Below, in pieces: positions 17,546 to 27,108 of a stretch of DNA of 42,660 nt. The notes below the pieces were generated by a model. It made no database searches, had not been told where the DNA came from, and saw nothing but the letters and a program-made list of their open reading frames with translations. The stretch is taken from contig JACPRB010000027.1 of the NCBI GenBank assembly GCA_016190155.1, forward strand, positions 1 through 42,660, written 5' to 3'. This stretch comes from Planctomycetota bacterium (GTDB lineage Bacteria > Planctomycetota > MHYJ01 > JACPRB01). Position numbers and translations under genes: made by a program. Position 1 is the first letter of the stretch; the number at the start of each line of letters is the position of its first letter.

Positions 17546-18955
17546 TCAAGGCTTTCGACGGTACCAGGTCATGAAATCCCCCGCCGCCTCCGCGATCGAC
17601 TTCACCAGATTCGTGCGCAGGAGAATCTCCGCCACCCCCACGTTCGGCACCTCCCGCACCTCATCGAACCGCCGCAAGAAGAGGACGAGGGTCGCCGCGC
17701 GCAAGAGCGCCGACACGAGCATGATGACGTTCAGGTGGGAGAAGAACGTGATGGGCACTCCCAGATACTCGTACCGCTGCGGCAACGAGTCGACGATCAT
17801 CACCCCGAAGAGCCCCCCGAGCAGCACCCCCAAGCCCGCCAGGAAGTTGAACTGCGCCACGCCGCTGGCGCGGCGCTCCCGCGGAAGCGCGTCCAGAAGG
17901 AAATTGCCGACGGCGAGGTTGAAGCCACCCCACGTGATTCCCGCGAACGCCTGCGTCAGCCACACCACGACCGGCCCCCGCGCGAACTGCCAGAAGAGAG
18001 GGATGACGGTGACGCCGACCGCCGTCAACACGAGGATCTTGCGATTCCCGACGCGATCGCCCAGGCCGCCCCATCGTTGCAGCACCAGGATCTGCGCGAT
18101 CACGACCACGACTTGCGACACCATGAACGTGAAGTAGCTGAACTTCAGGTCATGGAGCATGTACGGAACGAAGTACGGCCCGCTCACCGCTACGCTGAAA
18201 TTCATCGCCGCCACGAAGAGGGCGAACCGGCCGAAATTCGTGTCGAACGTCCCTTTGAAGAACCGCCCGGTCTTCAGGTCCGTCACGGGCTTGAACGGCG
18301 GCTCTCTCATCTGGCCCAGATACCAGGCGCTGACGGCCCGGGAGACGAGCGCGGCACAGAAGATGAGCAGATACCCGTGCGTCTCATGGCCCTCCCGCTT
18401 GAACACTTCCAGTCCGATGCCGGCCAGGAAGGTCGCCAGGCATTGCGAGATCACCGCCACGCTCGCGCGCCGGCCGAAAAACCGTCCTCGCCGGTTCGCC
18501 GGCACCAGATCCCCCATCACGCTGTTCCATGCCGGCGTCGAGAAATGCACGCCCGTGAAGTAGAGGATGACGCTCGCCAGAAGCACCCCGTAAGCCGAAT
18601 CTCGCGGCAGGAAGATCGACACGCTGATGGGCACGAACATCAGCCCCTGCAGAATCGCCCCCAGGAGATACAGCGGCCGCCTTCTCCCCGTGCGATCCAC
18701 CAGGTGCGCCGCGAAAGGCTGCACGCACGCGCCGACGAAGGGCGGAATCGTGCCCAGCACTCCCACAAGCCAGTTCTGCACCCCCAGCCACACGGCGTAC
18801 GCGCCGAAGTACGCCTCCCCGAAGCCGATCATCTGGCCGTACGCCGCGACGTCCCTGACCGAGGCCTCCAAGGAACGCTCGATCTCGGAATCCGGCTCGG
18901 CCGGAATGGCAAACGGGCCGCTTCGCTGAGAATCCTGCACGCCGAGTTCAGCCAT
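17546..18955 (-). CDS. MFS transporter
   Basis: 12-TM-like hydrophobicity; PFVGACVQPFAAHLVDRTGRRRPLYL; DRVGNRKILVLTA. Confidence 0.85.
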   Translation of the reverse strand: MAELGVQDSQRSGPFAIPAEPDSEIERSLEASVRDVAAYGQMIGFGEAYFGAYAVWLGVQNWLVGVLGTIPPFVGACVQPFAAHLVDRTGRRRPLYLLGAILQGLMFVPISVSIFLPRDSAYGVLLASVILYFTGVHFSTPAWNSVMGDLVPANRRGRFFGRRASVAVISQCLATFLAGIGLEVFKREGHETHGYLLIFCAALVSRAVSAWYLGQMREPPFKPVTDLKTGRFFKGTFDTNFGRFALFVAAMNFSVAVSGPYFVPYMLHDLKFSYFTFMVSQVVVVIAQILVLQRWGGLGDRVGNRKILVLTAVGVTVIPLFWQFARGPVVVWLTQAFAGITWGGFNLAVGNFLLDALPRERRASGVAQFNFLAGLGVLLGGLFGVMIVDSLPQRYEYLGVPITFFSHLNVIMLVSALLRAATLVLFLRRFDEVREVPNVGVAEILLRTNLVKSIAEAAGDFMTWYRRKP

Positions 18956-19046
18956 CACCCAGTACCCAGTGGAGAGTAGATGGTAGCTGGTATTGCGGAA
19001 GGAGAATCATAGATTTCGGATTTTCGGTTAGAATGTCCCTCGATAG

Positions 19047-22000
19047 ATGGCGGATGAGCTGAAGATCGACGCCGAACTGGAACGTATCGTCTATGTCGAC
19101 GATGCCACCGGCTTGCACAACCGGCGATACCTGTACGCCGCCTTGCGCGAGCGCGTCGATTGGAGCGCCACCCGAGCGCCCGTGAGTCTGATCGTGCTGA
19201 GCGTGGACCGCCCTCCCGACATGCGCGATTCCACCTTCTCGGCGATCATGCGCGAGTTGGGGCAGCGCCTCCAGAAACCCCCTCCGGACGAAGGAATCGT
19301 GGTCCGCTTCGCCACGGACGCCTTCGGAGTGCTTCTGCCACGCGGATCGCGGGACCTCGGCTTGGCCATGGCCAAGACGCTCGTTCGCGAACTGACGGAC
19401 GAACCCGTGCAGGGCGTCCACGTCACCTTCAGCGCCGGCGTCGCGGGCCGCCCACAGGATGGCCTGACGCCGGCCGCCCTCCTGGACGCCGCCGCCCGAG
19501 CGCTTCGGTCCATGCGCAGCGCGGGCGGAAACGCCGCCGGCTTTGCCCCTCCGCCCTTCGAAACCCCGGACATCTTGTCGCGACTCCCGGCCCGCGTCAC
19601 CATCGGCCGCGAGCAGGCGCTCGCGCGCGCGCAGTCGATCACCCGCGAGTTGAAACAGCCCGCCTTCGTCCTGGTGTACGGACCGCCGGGGTACGGCAAG
19701 TCGAGATTCCTGGACGATGCCCTCCGGATCGCCGCCGACGCCGGGCTCGCCGCCGCCCGTTCCGACTGCGAGGAATCGTCGCGCCACGCGCCCTATCGCT
19801 CCGTCGGCATCGTGATCGAGCGCTTCGGCCGCGACCTGCCCGACCTCGAGTTGCGCGTCGAAGACCGCCTTTCGCCGGAACACCTGATGGCGCTGCGCCT
19901 GGTCTGCCCGAACTTCTTCAGCGTGGGCGAGCTGGACGCGGCGTCCGAGCTGCCCAACCCTCAGGTCGCCGGCGCGGCCATCCTGGAGCTCTTCCGTTTG
20001 ATCAGCCGCCTGCGGCCCGGCATCGTCGTCGCCGTGAACCGCGCGCCGTTGGTGGACCCCAGTTCCCTCGAGGTCTACCGCACGCTCCTGGGCGCGCCGA
20101 TCCCGTTCCTCCTGCTGATGTCGGCCAACGATCCGCGAGGCGCGGCCGAGGAAGGAGACTCCCCGCTGCCTCTCTTCCTCGAAGGCCTGCGCAGGCAGCG
20201 GTGCCTCGAGGAGCTCGTGATGGGCGCGCTGACGACCCCGCAGATCAGCCAGCTGCTTAATGCCGTCCTCCCCGGCCGGACGGCCGATCCGGCGCTGGAC
20301 GCCGCCATCGCCACCAAAGGGAAGGGCAATCCGCTCTACGTGGAGGAAGTGCTGCGAGCGGCGACGCTTTCCGGCCGATCGCTCGAGGAACTGTCCGCGG
20401 ACTCCTTGCCGTCTTCTCCGAAGCACGCCGTGCTGGGAACGCTGGCCGCGCTCCCGCCGCCGACGCGCGAGGCGCTCCATTGCGCCTCCGTCATGGGCAG
20501 CACGTTCGACATCGACATCCTGCAGGAGATGCTCTCGTGGCGCGACCTGGAGATCCAGGCCGCGCTCGATCCAGCGCTGCACGCCCGGGTCATCCGCCTT
20601 TCCGATCCGCGCGTTCCGGAAGTGCTCGAGTTCTCCTCCGGTTTCGCGCGCCGCGCCTGCTACGAGAGCCTCGACATGCTGACGCGCCGGCGCTGTCACC
20701 AACGACTGGGCCGCGTCTGCGAGGCGCGCCTGCCGGACGACTCGGGTTGGCTCGTCGAGGCGGCCCTCTTCCACTTCGAACGAAGCGGCTCCGTCGAACG
20801 GCCGGAGGCGCTGCGATCCTTGCGCGATCGCCGCAGCGCGACGTCCACCGGTCCCGTAGGGGCCCGCGTTCAACGCCTGGCCCCCGGAACCACTCCCCTG
20901 AGCGACGACGCGCAGAGCGCCTTCGACGCCATGGCCCGCGCCCTCGTGGGCGCTCTCCGCATCGGAAGGCTTTATCCGGAAGGAAGCCAGCTCGCGGCCG
21001 GCTTCCACCAGCAGGTGAAGTCTTCGAGCGACGCGGTCTTGGCGCAGACGTCGCCTCTGACGGTCGCCATCGACGGGTCGCTGCTCAAGGTGAACGGGAT
21101 CTCCCTGCCCATCCGGCCGGGCAGCGGGCGCGAGGACCTGCGCAATCTCCTCGAAGACCGCTTGATCGCGTCGCTCACCGTCGCTCACGGATTGACGACC
21201 GAGGAACTCGACGCCATCATCGCCGCCCTCTCGGAGATGATCCCCCACTCCGCGATGGCCGTCGACCATTGGGACCGTTTCCTGGTGGCGCGCGGCATCC
21301 GCAACGCCGACATCGTCCAGAGGGCCTACGTCGCGCATCGCCTGGGTGGCGCCGAAGCCCAGGCCGCGGAGCGACAATTCGACCCGCCCGGGATCAAGTC
21401 GCTGCACGAAACGATGCGCTATCTCAAGGCGGGCGTGGACTCCCTCAAGCTCTACCCCCCCGGACATGCGCTCGTCGAAGAGAGCCTTCGAGCCGCCGAG
21501 AAACCGTTCGAGGCGTTGCTGAAGGAGTATCCCAGCGTGACGCTGGCCGTCGCGGAAGGACGCCTGCTGGCCAACGGCAAACCGATCGAGGCGCGAGCGA
21601 TGGTGGAAACAGGGGAGTTCGTCGCGGAGCAGATCACCCGCCGCAAAGTCATGAGCATCACGTTCACGCAAGGATTCACCGGCGAGGAACTGCGAACGCT
21701 CGCGGCGTTCTTCGCCCTGCCTTTCGACGATGCCGAGGCCAGGTTGCGCGGAGAGCGGATGCTCGTCGAGAGCGACATCCGTCACTTCCGTTTCGGCACC
21801 CGCGTCTACGCCCGGCGCGAATCCGTGAAGGAGGGCGAAGTGGGGACCGAGGTCACGGAAAACACGGTGTTGCCGGGGAAGCCCGCGGTGGGCCGGCCGC
21901 CCAAACGGGTCAGCGTGAGCCTGCGTTCGCGCGCGGACGTGCGCGCGCGGATCCTGCTCACCAAGCCTCCGACGGACTTGTTGACGGAGGCGTTCGAGAA

Positions 22001-23213
22001 ATCGCTCGGGCCGCTGCTGGAGGCGTTGAACTACGGCGCGATGTGCGATCTGGCGGTGCAGCTCGTCCAACATCTCTGCGGCGCCGCGCGCGACGCGCAT
22101 CCCGAAAACCGCACGCATGCGCTGCGCATCATCGCCCGCGCCCTGTCGGGCACGTCGCTGGAAACGCAGCGCATGGTCGTCACGACGACGTCGACGGCGC
22201 TGCGCGAACTGACCCGCACGGAGACGTCGCTGCCCGTCGTTCGGACGTTGGTGGAGACGCTGGCCTGCTGGGTCCCGGGCGCCGCCGCGACCAGCGCCTT
22301 CGCGCCGCTGATGGAGGTCCTGCGCGACGGGGTGGCCGCGCGCCGCAACAACCCGGCGACGCCTCCGACCATCACGCAGCTCCTGCAGGAGCTGGGTCGC
22401 GTGGTCGGGCAGAAGAAGTTCATGCCGCCGTTGTTGGAACGGATGCGCCGGGGGAATCGCGACGACCGCGAGCTCTCCGCATTGCTGCTGGCGTCGCTGG
22501 GAGAGGCCGCGACCGCGCCGCTGGTGGAAGCGATCATGAGCGAGCGCCTGCTCGCCGTGCGCCAGTGCCTGGCCAATTCGCTCAAGCTGATCGGTTCGGG
22601 CGCCGCCGCCGCCCTCGGCCGCCACGTGCAGCCGGGCACCGCCCCCGCGCGGACCGTCATGGCGCTCGAGGTGATCGAGCTGGCGGGGACATCGGGGCTC
22701 GACGACGTCTTCCTGCGCGCCATGGAGCATCCCGACGAGATGGTGCGGGGGGCCGCGCTGGCGATGCTGAAACGCCTCCCGCGCGAGAAGGCGCCCCTCT
22801 TGCTGCGGCGGGGGCTGAAGGAATTGGGAGAGGATCTGCGGCCGCCGCTGATCCGAACGGCGACGGAGATGAAGTTGGCGGAACTGGGGACGGACGTGTG
22901 CTGGATCCTGGGTTTCGATCCCTCGGATGTGGTGGCCACCGCGTGCTGCCATTATTTCGCCGCGGTCCCCGCGAAGGAGGCGGTGCCGCTGCTGGTGAAG
23001 ATCGTGGAGACGCGCCCGAGGCTCTTCGGCATGTTCAAAGGCTACGCGGACGACGTGCGCGCAGCGGCGGTGTGGGCGCTGGGCCAAGTGCGCACGGAAG
23101 AGGCCCGCCACATCCTGGAGCGCGCCGCTCGCGAAAGCAACCCCACGGTCCGAATGGCGGCCGCGCAGGCGCTGAAGGCCAAATCCGTTGAGCGACCTAA
23201 GGAGAACCCGTAG
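19047..23213 (+). CDS. Paralog of 13295..17497: more degenerate GGDEF + P-loop ATPase + two LYPxGH modules + HEAT-like repeats
   Basis: DDATGLHNRRYLYAAL; ATDAF at 19311..19325 (same aa offset as SGDSF in the paralog); Walker A GPPGYGKS 19680..19703; LYPEGSQ and LYPPGH modules; matching C-terminus ETRPRLFGMFKGYADDVRAAAV / EARPRMFGLVKGFSDDTRAMAV. Confidence 0.85.
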   Translation: MADELKIDAELERIVYVDDATGLHNRRYLYAALRERVDWSATRAPVSLIVLSVDRPPDMRDSTFSAIMRELGQRLQKPPPDEGIVVRFATDAFGVLLPRGSRDLGLAMAKTLVRELTDEPVQGVHVTFSAGVAGRPQDGLTPAALLDAAARALRSMRSAGGNAAGFAPPPFETPDILSRLPARVTIGREQALARAQSITRELKQPAFVLVYGPPGYGKSRFLDDALRIAADAGLAAARSDCEESSRHAPYRSVGIVIERFGRDLPDLELRVEDRLSPEHLMALRLVCPNFFSVGELDAASELPNPQVAGAAILELFRLISRLRPGIVVAVNRAPLVDPSSLEVYRTLLGAPIPFLLLMSANDPRGAAEEGDSPLPLFLEGLRRQRCLEELVMGALTTPQISQLLNAVLPGRTADPALDAAIATKGKGNPLYVEEVLRAATLSGRSLEELSADSLPSSPKHAVLGTLAALPPPTREALHCASVMGSTFDIDILQEMLSWRDLEIQAALDPALHARVIRLSDPRVPEVLEFSSGFARRACYESLDMLTRRRCHQRLGRVCEARLPDDSGWLVEAALFHFERSGSVERPEALRSLRDRRSATSTGPVGARVQRLAPGTTPLSDDAQSAFDAMARALVGALRIGRLYPEGSQLAAGFHQQVKSSSDAVLAQTSPLTVAIDGSLLKVNGISLPIRPGSGREDLRNLLEDRLIASLTVAHGLTTEELDAIIAALSEMIPHSAMAVDHWDRFLVARGIRNADIVQRAYVAHRLGGAEAQAAERQFDPPGIKSLHETMRYLKAGVDSLKLYPPGHALVEESLRAAEKPFEALLKEYPSVTLAVAEGRLLANGKPIEARAMVETGEFVAEQITRRKVMSITFTQGFTGEELRTLAAFFALPFDDAEARLRGERMLVESDIRHFRFGTRVYARRESVKEGEVGTEVTENTVLPGKPAVGRPPKRVSVSLRSRADVRARILLTKPPTDLLTEAFEKSLGPLLEALNYGAMCDLAVQLVQHLCGAARDAHPENRTHALRIIARALSGTSLETQRMVVTTTSTALRELTRTETSLPVVRTLVETLACWVPGAAATSAFAPLMEVLRDGVAARRNNPATPPTITQLLQELGRVVGQKKFMPPLLERMRRGNRDDRELSALLLASLGEAATAPLVEAIMSERLLAVRQCLANSLKLIGSGAAAALGRHVQPGTAPARTVMALEVIELAGTSGLDDVFLRAMEHPDEMVRGAALAMLKRLPREKAPLLLRRGLKELGEDLRPPLIRTATEMKLAELGTDVCWILGFDPSDVVATACCHYFAAVPAKEAVPLLVKIVETRPRLFGMFKGYADDVRAAAVWALGQVRTEEARHILERAARESNPTVRMAAAQALKAKSVERPKENP

Positions 23214-23237
23214 GCCAAGCGGCTTCCGGAGAAGAAA

Positions 23238-23267
23238 CTACGGATTGCACGGATTCTCGCGGATTCA
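23238..23267 (+). repeat. Repeat D left element (ACGGATTGCACGGATTCTCGCGGATT)
   Basis: 9-bp periodic unit; inverse orientation of 23399..23437. Confidence 0.5.
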
Positions 23268-23398
23268 TGGCGGGCGAGTGAAGGGAGTCAGACCCTTGTA
23301 TCCGGAGAAGCAAGACCTCCCATAGAAGGGCAACTTCATCCGCGAGGAGACAGAGTGGACTCTCGCGGTCACCATGGTACGCCTCGTTCACCAAGAAT

Positions 23399-23437
23399 CG
23401 GTGAAATCCGTAAAGTCCGCGAAATCCGTGGTTGCGA
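23399..23437 (+). repeat. Repeat D right element (GAAATCCGTAAAGTCCGCGAAATCCGTGG)
   Basis: Three tandem 9-mer units; reverse complement resembles the left element. Confidence 0.5.
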
Positions 23438-23472
23438 GAATCTTTGCTTCCACCCCGTCGTAGAAGGCACGA

Positions 23473-26442
23473 TCACTTTTCCTGCAAGCGCACCGCCTCC
23501 GTTACGATTCCCCGCTCTGGAATCGCCAGATCCTTCCTGTACTCGTGGAAGCCGGCACGCGACACCACCAGCTCGTACACGCCTGGGGCCAGCAGCCCGG
23601 GCAATGAATCACAGCCGGCTCTCGTCGTACTTCTCTCCTTGCGAACGACCACCTTGCCCCAGGACAAGGAGCGCAGCGTCACCTCACTCCCGTGGAATAA
23701 GTCCTTCTCGCCCGCCTGGTCCGTGATCTCAAGATCGAGAATGCCCGAGAAGGGAACGGTAAAGTTCTTCTCCAAAGGCGCCGCACCGTCCAAGATCAGG
23801 CTCTCCTCGTGCAGCAGCGTTCCCCCCGCCGTCAGGAGCCACTCCAGCCGATAAGGGCCCGCGGCCAAGCCGTCGAATTCGTATTGCCCTTGCTTGTCTG
23901 GGAACCGGACGATGGTGCCGGTCGATCCCTCAGTGAGGACCGATAACCTGAGCTCAGACGAACCCGGCGGAGGAATCGAGCCATCCACGGTCACCACGCG
24001 TCCGTGTAGACGGCTCGAACCGACCGGCAAGTTCACGTCCAACATTTTCTCCTCGCCCGCACCCAGCGTGATTTCGCGCTTGACGTCGATCGTGAGAGGA
24101 TGGGCGGCGTAAACCGTAAGCGTATACGTGCCGGCGGGGACCCGCAGGGCGTACCGCGTCTCGGACGCGGATACCATCTGTGACGCACTGTGTCCTACGC
24201 CGGCAAGCCTCACCGACACACGCGCCTCAGAGCTCATCCCGATGATCTTTCCCGAGAGGACGGCGTCGTCACGATCGATCTTCAAGAGGAGCGTCTGCCG
24301 GGGGGCGATCCCGATATCGGCAGGGATCGTCCATACGTGCGTCGCTCCGATCTTCTGCACCTCGATTGTCGTAGCGCCTGGCCGCACCTCACCTTCGAAG
24401 CTTCCGTCGGCACCCGTTATTATGGAGCGACCAAGACCCGATATGCGGGCGTCCTTGACCGGTCCGTCGTCATCCCGATAGACGAGGCGCCCCTGGATGA
24501 TCACCGCTGGAAGAAGCGCAGCGGAAGGAATGCTTCTTTCGCTCTTTTCCCGGTCGAGCTCGATCATCACCTCGTTCACGCCTGGTCGCAGCTGGACCTC
24601 AAGGTCGGCGTCTTGATAACCCTCCGAAGAGACCTCGATGTCGACCAGGATGGCGCGTCGATACTCCAGGGTGAACTCACCTCTCGCGTCTGTGCGAGTG
24701 GTTTCGTCTATGCATTCGCACCATATTTCCGCGCCGGCTATGGGCTCTTTCGTCTTCGCGTCTCGGACGATTCCGTGCAGCGTGGCGAGTCCGACGGGGC
24801 CGGCCTTGACCCTCAAGTCGCAGCGTCTTGCTTCTCCGAAAGCCAGTTCGACTTCGGTGCCGGCGGGCTGGAGACTTGCGAAGAAGAGGCTTTCACCGAC
24901 CCGAAGTTCGTACCGGCCTGCCGGAAGGCGCTCGAACGCGTAACTCCCATCGCTCATGGAGTTTGCGGAGAAGCAGTGCACCGGAGCCACATCGCTCGTC
25001 CTCTCCGGCGATTTGGCCGTAATCACCAGATCGGCGCCTCGTTCGCCCGAATCGGTGAAGATACGACCCGTAATCGAGGCGCTCCCTCGAACCACGATGT
25101 TGAGACTCTCATGTTCACCCTCCTGCAGGGCGAAATCAGGGACCTCGACGTTTCCCGAGCGCGCCTTGTAGCGTCCGACGGGCAGTCGCGTCGCCTCGGC
25201 CTTTCCTTGTCCATCAGTCGCCAGTTCCATATTGCCGTCCCACAAAAGCGCAATGAGAGAGAATCGCGCGTCAGGAACGAGAAGACCGGCGTCGTCGAGC
25301 GCAATGAGGGTTACGGATGCGGTCCCGTCGTCGAGCGCAACAAGAAGATCCGACTGTCCATCGGCGGACACATCGATCACACGTTCAACAGGCCTGGAGA
25401 GCCCATGCTGCGCTTTCAGCCGATACGATCCCGTTTTCAGCGAACGGAACGCGAATTTCCCCTCCGGGTCGGTGGTTTCCCCGTCCCATTCGAGAAAGCC
25501 CCGATCGGTCAAAGTCACGGTCGCTCCCTTCAAAGGGGCATGGTCCGAGGCACGCACGACCCGTCCGCGCAGATCCACCGTGCTTGCCGTGCCTCCCGAC
25601 GCGCCGCCCTGCTCCACTTCAACACCCCCCTTCGATACGGGCGATGTCGCGGCACGGACCACCGGTTGGTCTGCGGCGGATGGCGAACACGCGTTCCTGC
25701 GCCACAGCCACACGGAACACATTCCGATAGCGACGAGAGCCAGGAGGACGGCTCCCGCTCCGGTGGCGATCGGCACCACGGCCCTCGCCGCGAGCGCTGA
25801 TGTCGACAGGATCGCCTTGACCCCGCCCGGCAAGTCCTCAAGCTTGGCCGTCAAGCTCGCAGGCACAGGCTCCGTCGTGAGTTGCGCCAGCACATCCTCG
25901 ATCCCGAGAATCCCCACCGCAAGACCGGCCGGCGGAAGACGTCGTCTCAGCTCCTCGAGACCCTGGCGAATCCTTTCCGAGAGGGTCCTCGGCGGCACGT
26001 CGAGAATCGCGGCCGCATCAGCCTGTGTGCAACCGTGCTGATAGCACAGGATGAGTGGAGCCTTCAGGTCTGGCTCCAGTTCTTGGAGCGCCCATCGGAC
26101 CGCTTCCTGCGCGGGTTTCGTCATGAACGCCTCCTGCCGTCTCGACGCGGCCTCCTCGTGACGCTCCTTGCGGTGCCTGGACCGAGTCAGCTTGAGGCAT
26201 GCGTTCATCACGATCCGGCCGAACCAGGGTCTGAAGGGAGCATCGGGACGATAGGTGCGGTGCGAACGGATCAGGTCAAGAAATGCCTGCTGTGTCGCAT
26301 CCTCTGCATCCTGACGTCGGTGCAGCATCGAGAGAGCGATATTGAACGCCCACCCCTGGTACCGCCGGATGAGCTCGGCGATCGACCGCGCGTCGCGAGT
26401 TTGTCGGAACTCCGTCATGAGAGATTCGTCACTGGCATCCAT
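23473..26442 (-). CDS. ECF-type RNA polymerase sigma factor fused through a TM helix to a large carboxypeptidase-regulatory-like (beta-sandwich repeat) C-terminal region
   Basis: ATG at 26442 with SD GTAGGAGG; sigma2 NIALSMLHRRQDAEDATQQAFLDLIRS; sigma4 LILCYQHGCTQADAAAILDVPPRTLSERIRQGLEELRRRL; TM VVPIATGAGAVLLALVAIGMCSVWLW; repeated G.V......P+.GA.V......T...G.F.....G.Y.L units. Confidence 0.88.
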   Translation of the reverse strand: MDASDESLMTEFRQTRDARSIAELIRRYQGWAFNIALSMLHRRQDAEDATQQAFLDLIRSHRTYRPDAPFRPWFGRIVMNACLKLTRSRHRKERHEEAASRRQEAFMTKPAQEAVRWALQELEPDLKAPLILCYQHGCTQADAAAILDVPPRTLSERIRQGLEELRRRLPPAGLAVGILGIEDVLAQLTTEPVPASLTAKLEDLPGGVKAILSTSALAARAVVPIATGAGAVLLALVAIGMCSVWLWRRNACSPSAADQPVVRAATSPVSKGGVEVEQGGASGGTASTVDLRGRVVRASDHAPLKGATVTLTDRGFLEWDGETTDPEGKFAFRSLKTGSYRLKAQHGLSRPVERVIDVSADGQSDLLVALDDGTASVTLIALDDAGLLVPDARFSLIALLWDGNMELATDGQGKAEATRLPVGRYKARSGNVEVPDFALQEGEHESLNIVVRGSASITGRIFTDSGERGADLVITAKSPERTSDVAPVHCFSANSMSDGSYAFERLPAGRYELRVGESLFFASLQPAGTEVELAFGEARRCDLRVKAGPVGLATLHGIVRDAKTKEPIAGAEIWCECIDETTRTDARGEFTLEYRRAILVDIEVSSEGYQDADLEVQLRPGVNEVMIELDREKSERSIPSAALLPAVIIQGRLVYRDDDGPVKDARISGLGRSIITGADGSFEGEVRPGATTIEVQKIGATHVWTIPADIGIAPRQTLLLKIDRDDAVLSGKIIGMSSEARVSVRLAGVGHSASQMVSASETRYALRVPAGTYTLTVYAAHPLTIDVKREITLGAGEEKMLDVNLPVGSSRLHGRVVTVDGSIPPPGSSELRLSVLTEGSTGTIVRFPDKQGQYEFDGLAAGPYRLEWLLTAGGTLLHEESLILDGAAPLEKNFTVPFSGILDLEITDQAGEKDLFHGSEVTLRSLSWGKVVVRKERSTTRAGCDSLPGLLAPGVYELVVSRAGFHEYRKDLAIPERGIVTEAVRLQEK

Positions 26443-26502
26443 CGGGCCTCCTACGGGTATTATCCCGAGAGGCTCCTGTTTCGGCAGGGAATTCAGACCG
26501 CA

Positions 26503-26531
26503 TTGACAACCTGGTGAAGGCGCGTTACCAT
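26503..26531 (+). promoter_or_regulatory. Candidate promoter TTGACA-17 bp-TACCAT directly before the GTG at 26540
   Basis: TTGACA 26503..26508, TACCAT 26526..26531. Confidence 0.5.
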
Positions 26532-26539
26532 CCCGCGCC

Positions 26540-27094
26540 GTGGAGATAGGGGCGGCGACGTTCGTCGTGCTCGACGTCGAGACGACGGGCCTGGATCCGG
26601 CCAGCGATCGCATCTGCGAAGTCGGCGCGATCAAGGTCCACTCCGGACGCGAACTCGGCCGTTTTCAGACTCTGGTGAATCCGGAACGCCCGATGCCGGT
26701 GGAGGCCACCCGCAAGAACGGCATCACCGACGACATGCTCAAGGGCGCGCCGATGTTCGCCGCGGTCGCGCCGGACCTCCGGCGCTTCCTGGCGGGCACC
26801 GTGCTCGTGGCGCAGAACGCGGAATTCGATCTCGGGTTCCTCAACGCCGAGTTCCGGCGCGGCGGAGGTTCCAAGCTGCCCCTGAACGCCGTCGACACCA
26901 TCGCCTTGGCCCGGGCCGCCCGACCCGGCCTGTCCAGCTACCGGCTGGACAACCTGGCCGCCGCCTTCGGGGCTCGCTTCTCCACGCGACACCGATCCAT
27001 CGGCGACTGCGAAGTGACGGCCATCGTGTTTCGCGAATGCCTTCGGCTCCTGCGCCCGCGAACGCTGGAGGACCTGATGAGCCGATCGCGCTGA
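26540..27094 (+). CDS. DnaQ-like (DEDD) 3'-5' exonuclease, Pol III epsilon family
   Basis: VVLDVETTGLDPASDRICEVGAIKV; GITDDMLKGAP; VLVAQNAEFDLGFLN; HRSIGDCEVT. GTG start. Confidence 0.9.
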   Translation: MEIGAATFVVLDVETTGLDPASDRICEVGAIKVHSGRELGRFQTLVNPERPMPVEATRKNGITDDMLKGAPMFAAVAPDLRRFLAGTVLVAQNAEFDLGFLNAEFRRGGGSKLPLNAVDTIALARAARPGLSSYRLDNLAAAFGARFSTRHRSIGDCEVTAIVFRECLRLLRPRTLEDLMSRSR

Positions 27095-27108
27095 CCGACT
27101 CTGGACTA

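Noticed and set aside
18948-23111. 1387-aa antisense ORF opposite the second giant
   Set aside because: High-GC antisense artefact: low-complexity R/G/H/A/D-rich translation, no domains; the + strand ORF has clear domain motifs.
13295-23213. Interpreting the paralog pair as an antiphage or conflict system because of the STAND-like ATPase
   Set aside because: No effector nuclease/TIR/toxin domain, and no neighbouring defence genes seen; left as a signalling system of unknown role.
24190-25800. 536-aa plus ORF
   Set aside because: Antisense to the sigma/carboxypeptidase-regulatory fusion; no motifs.
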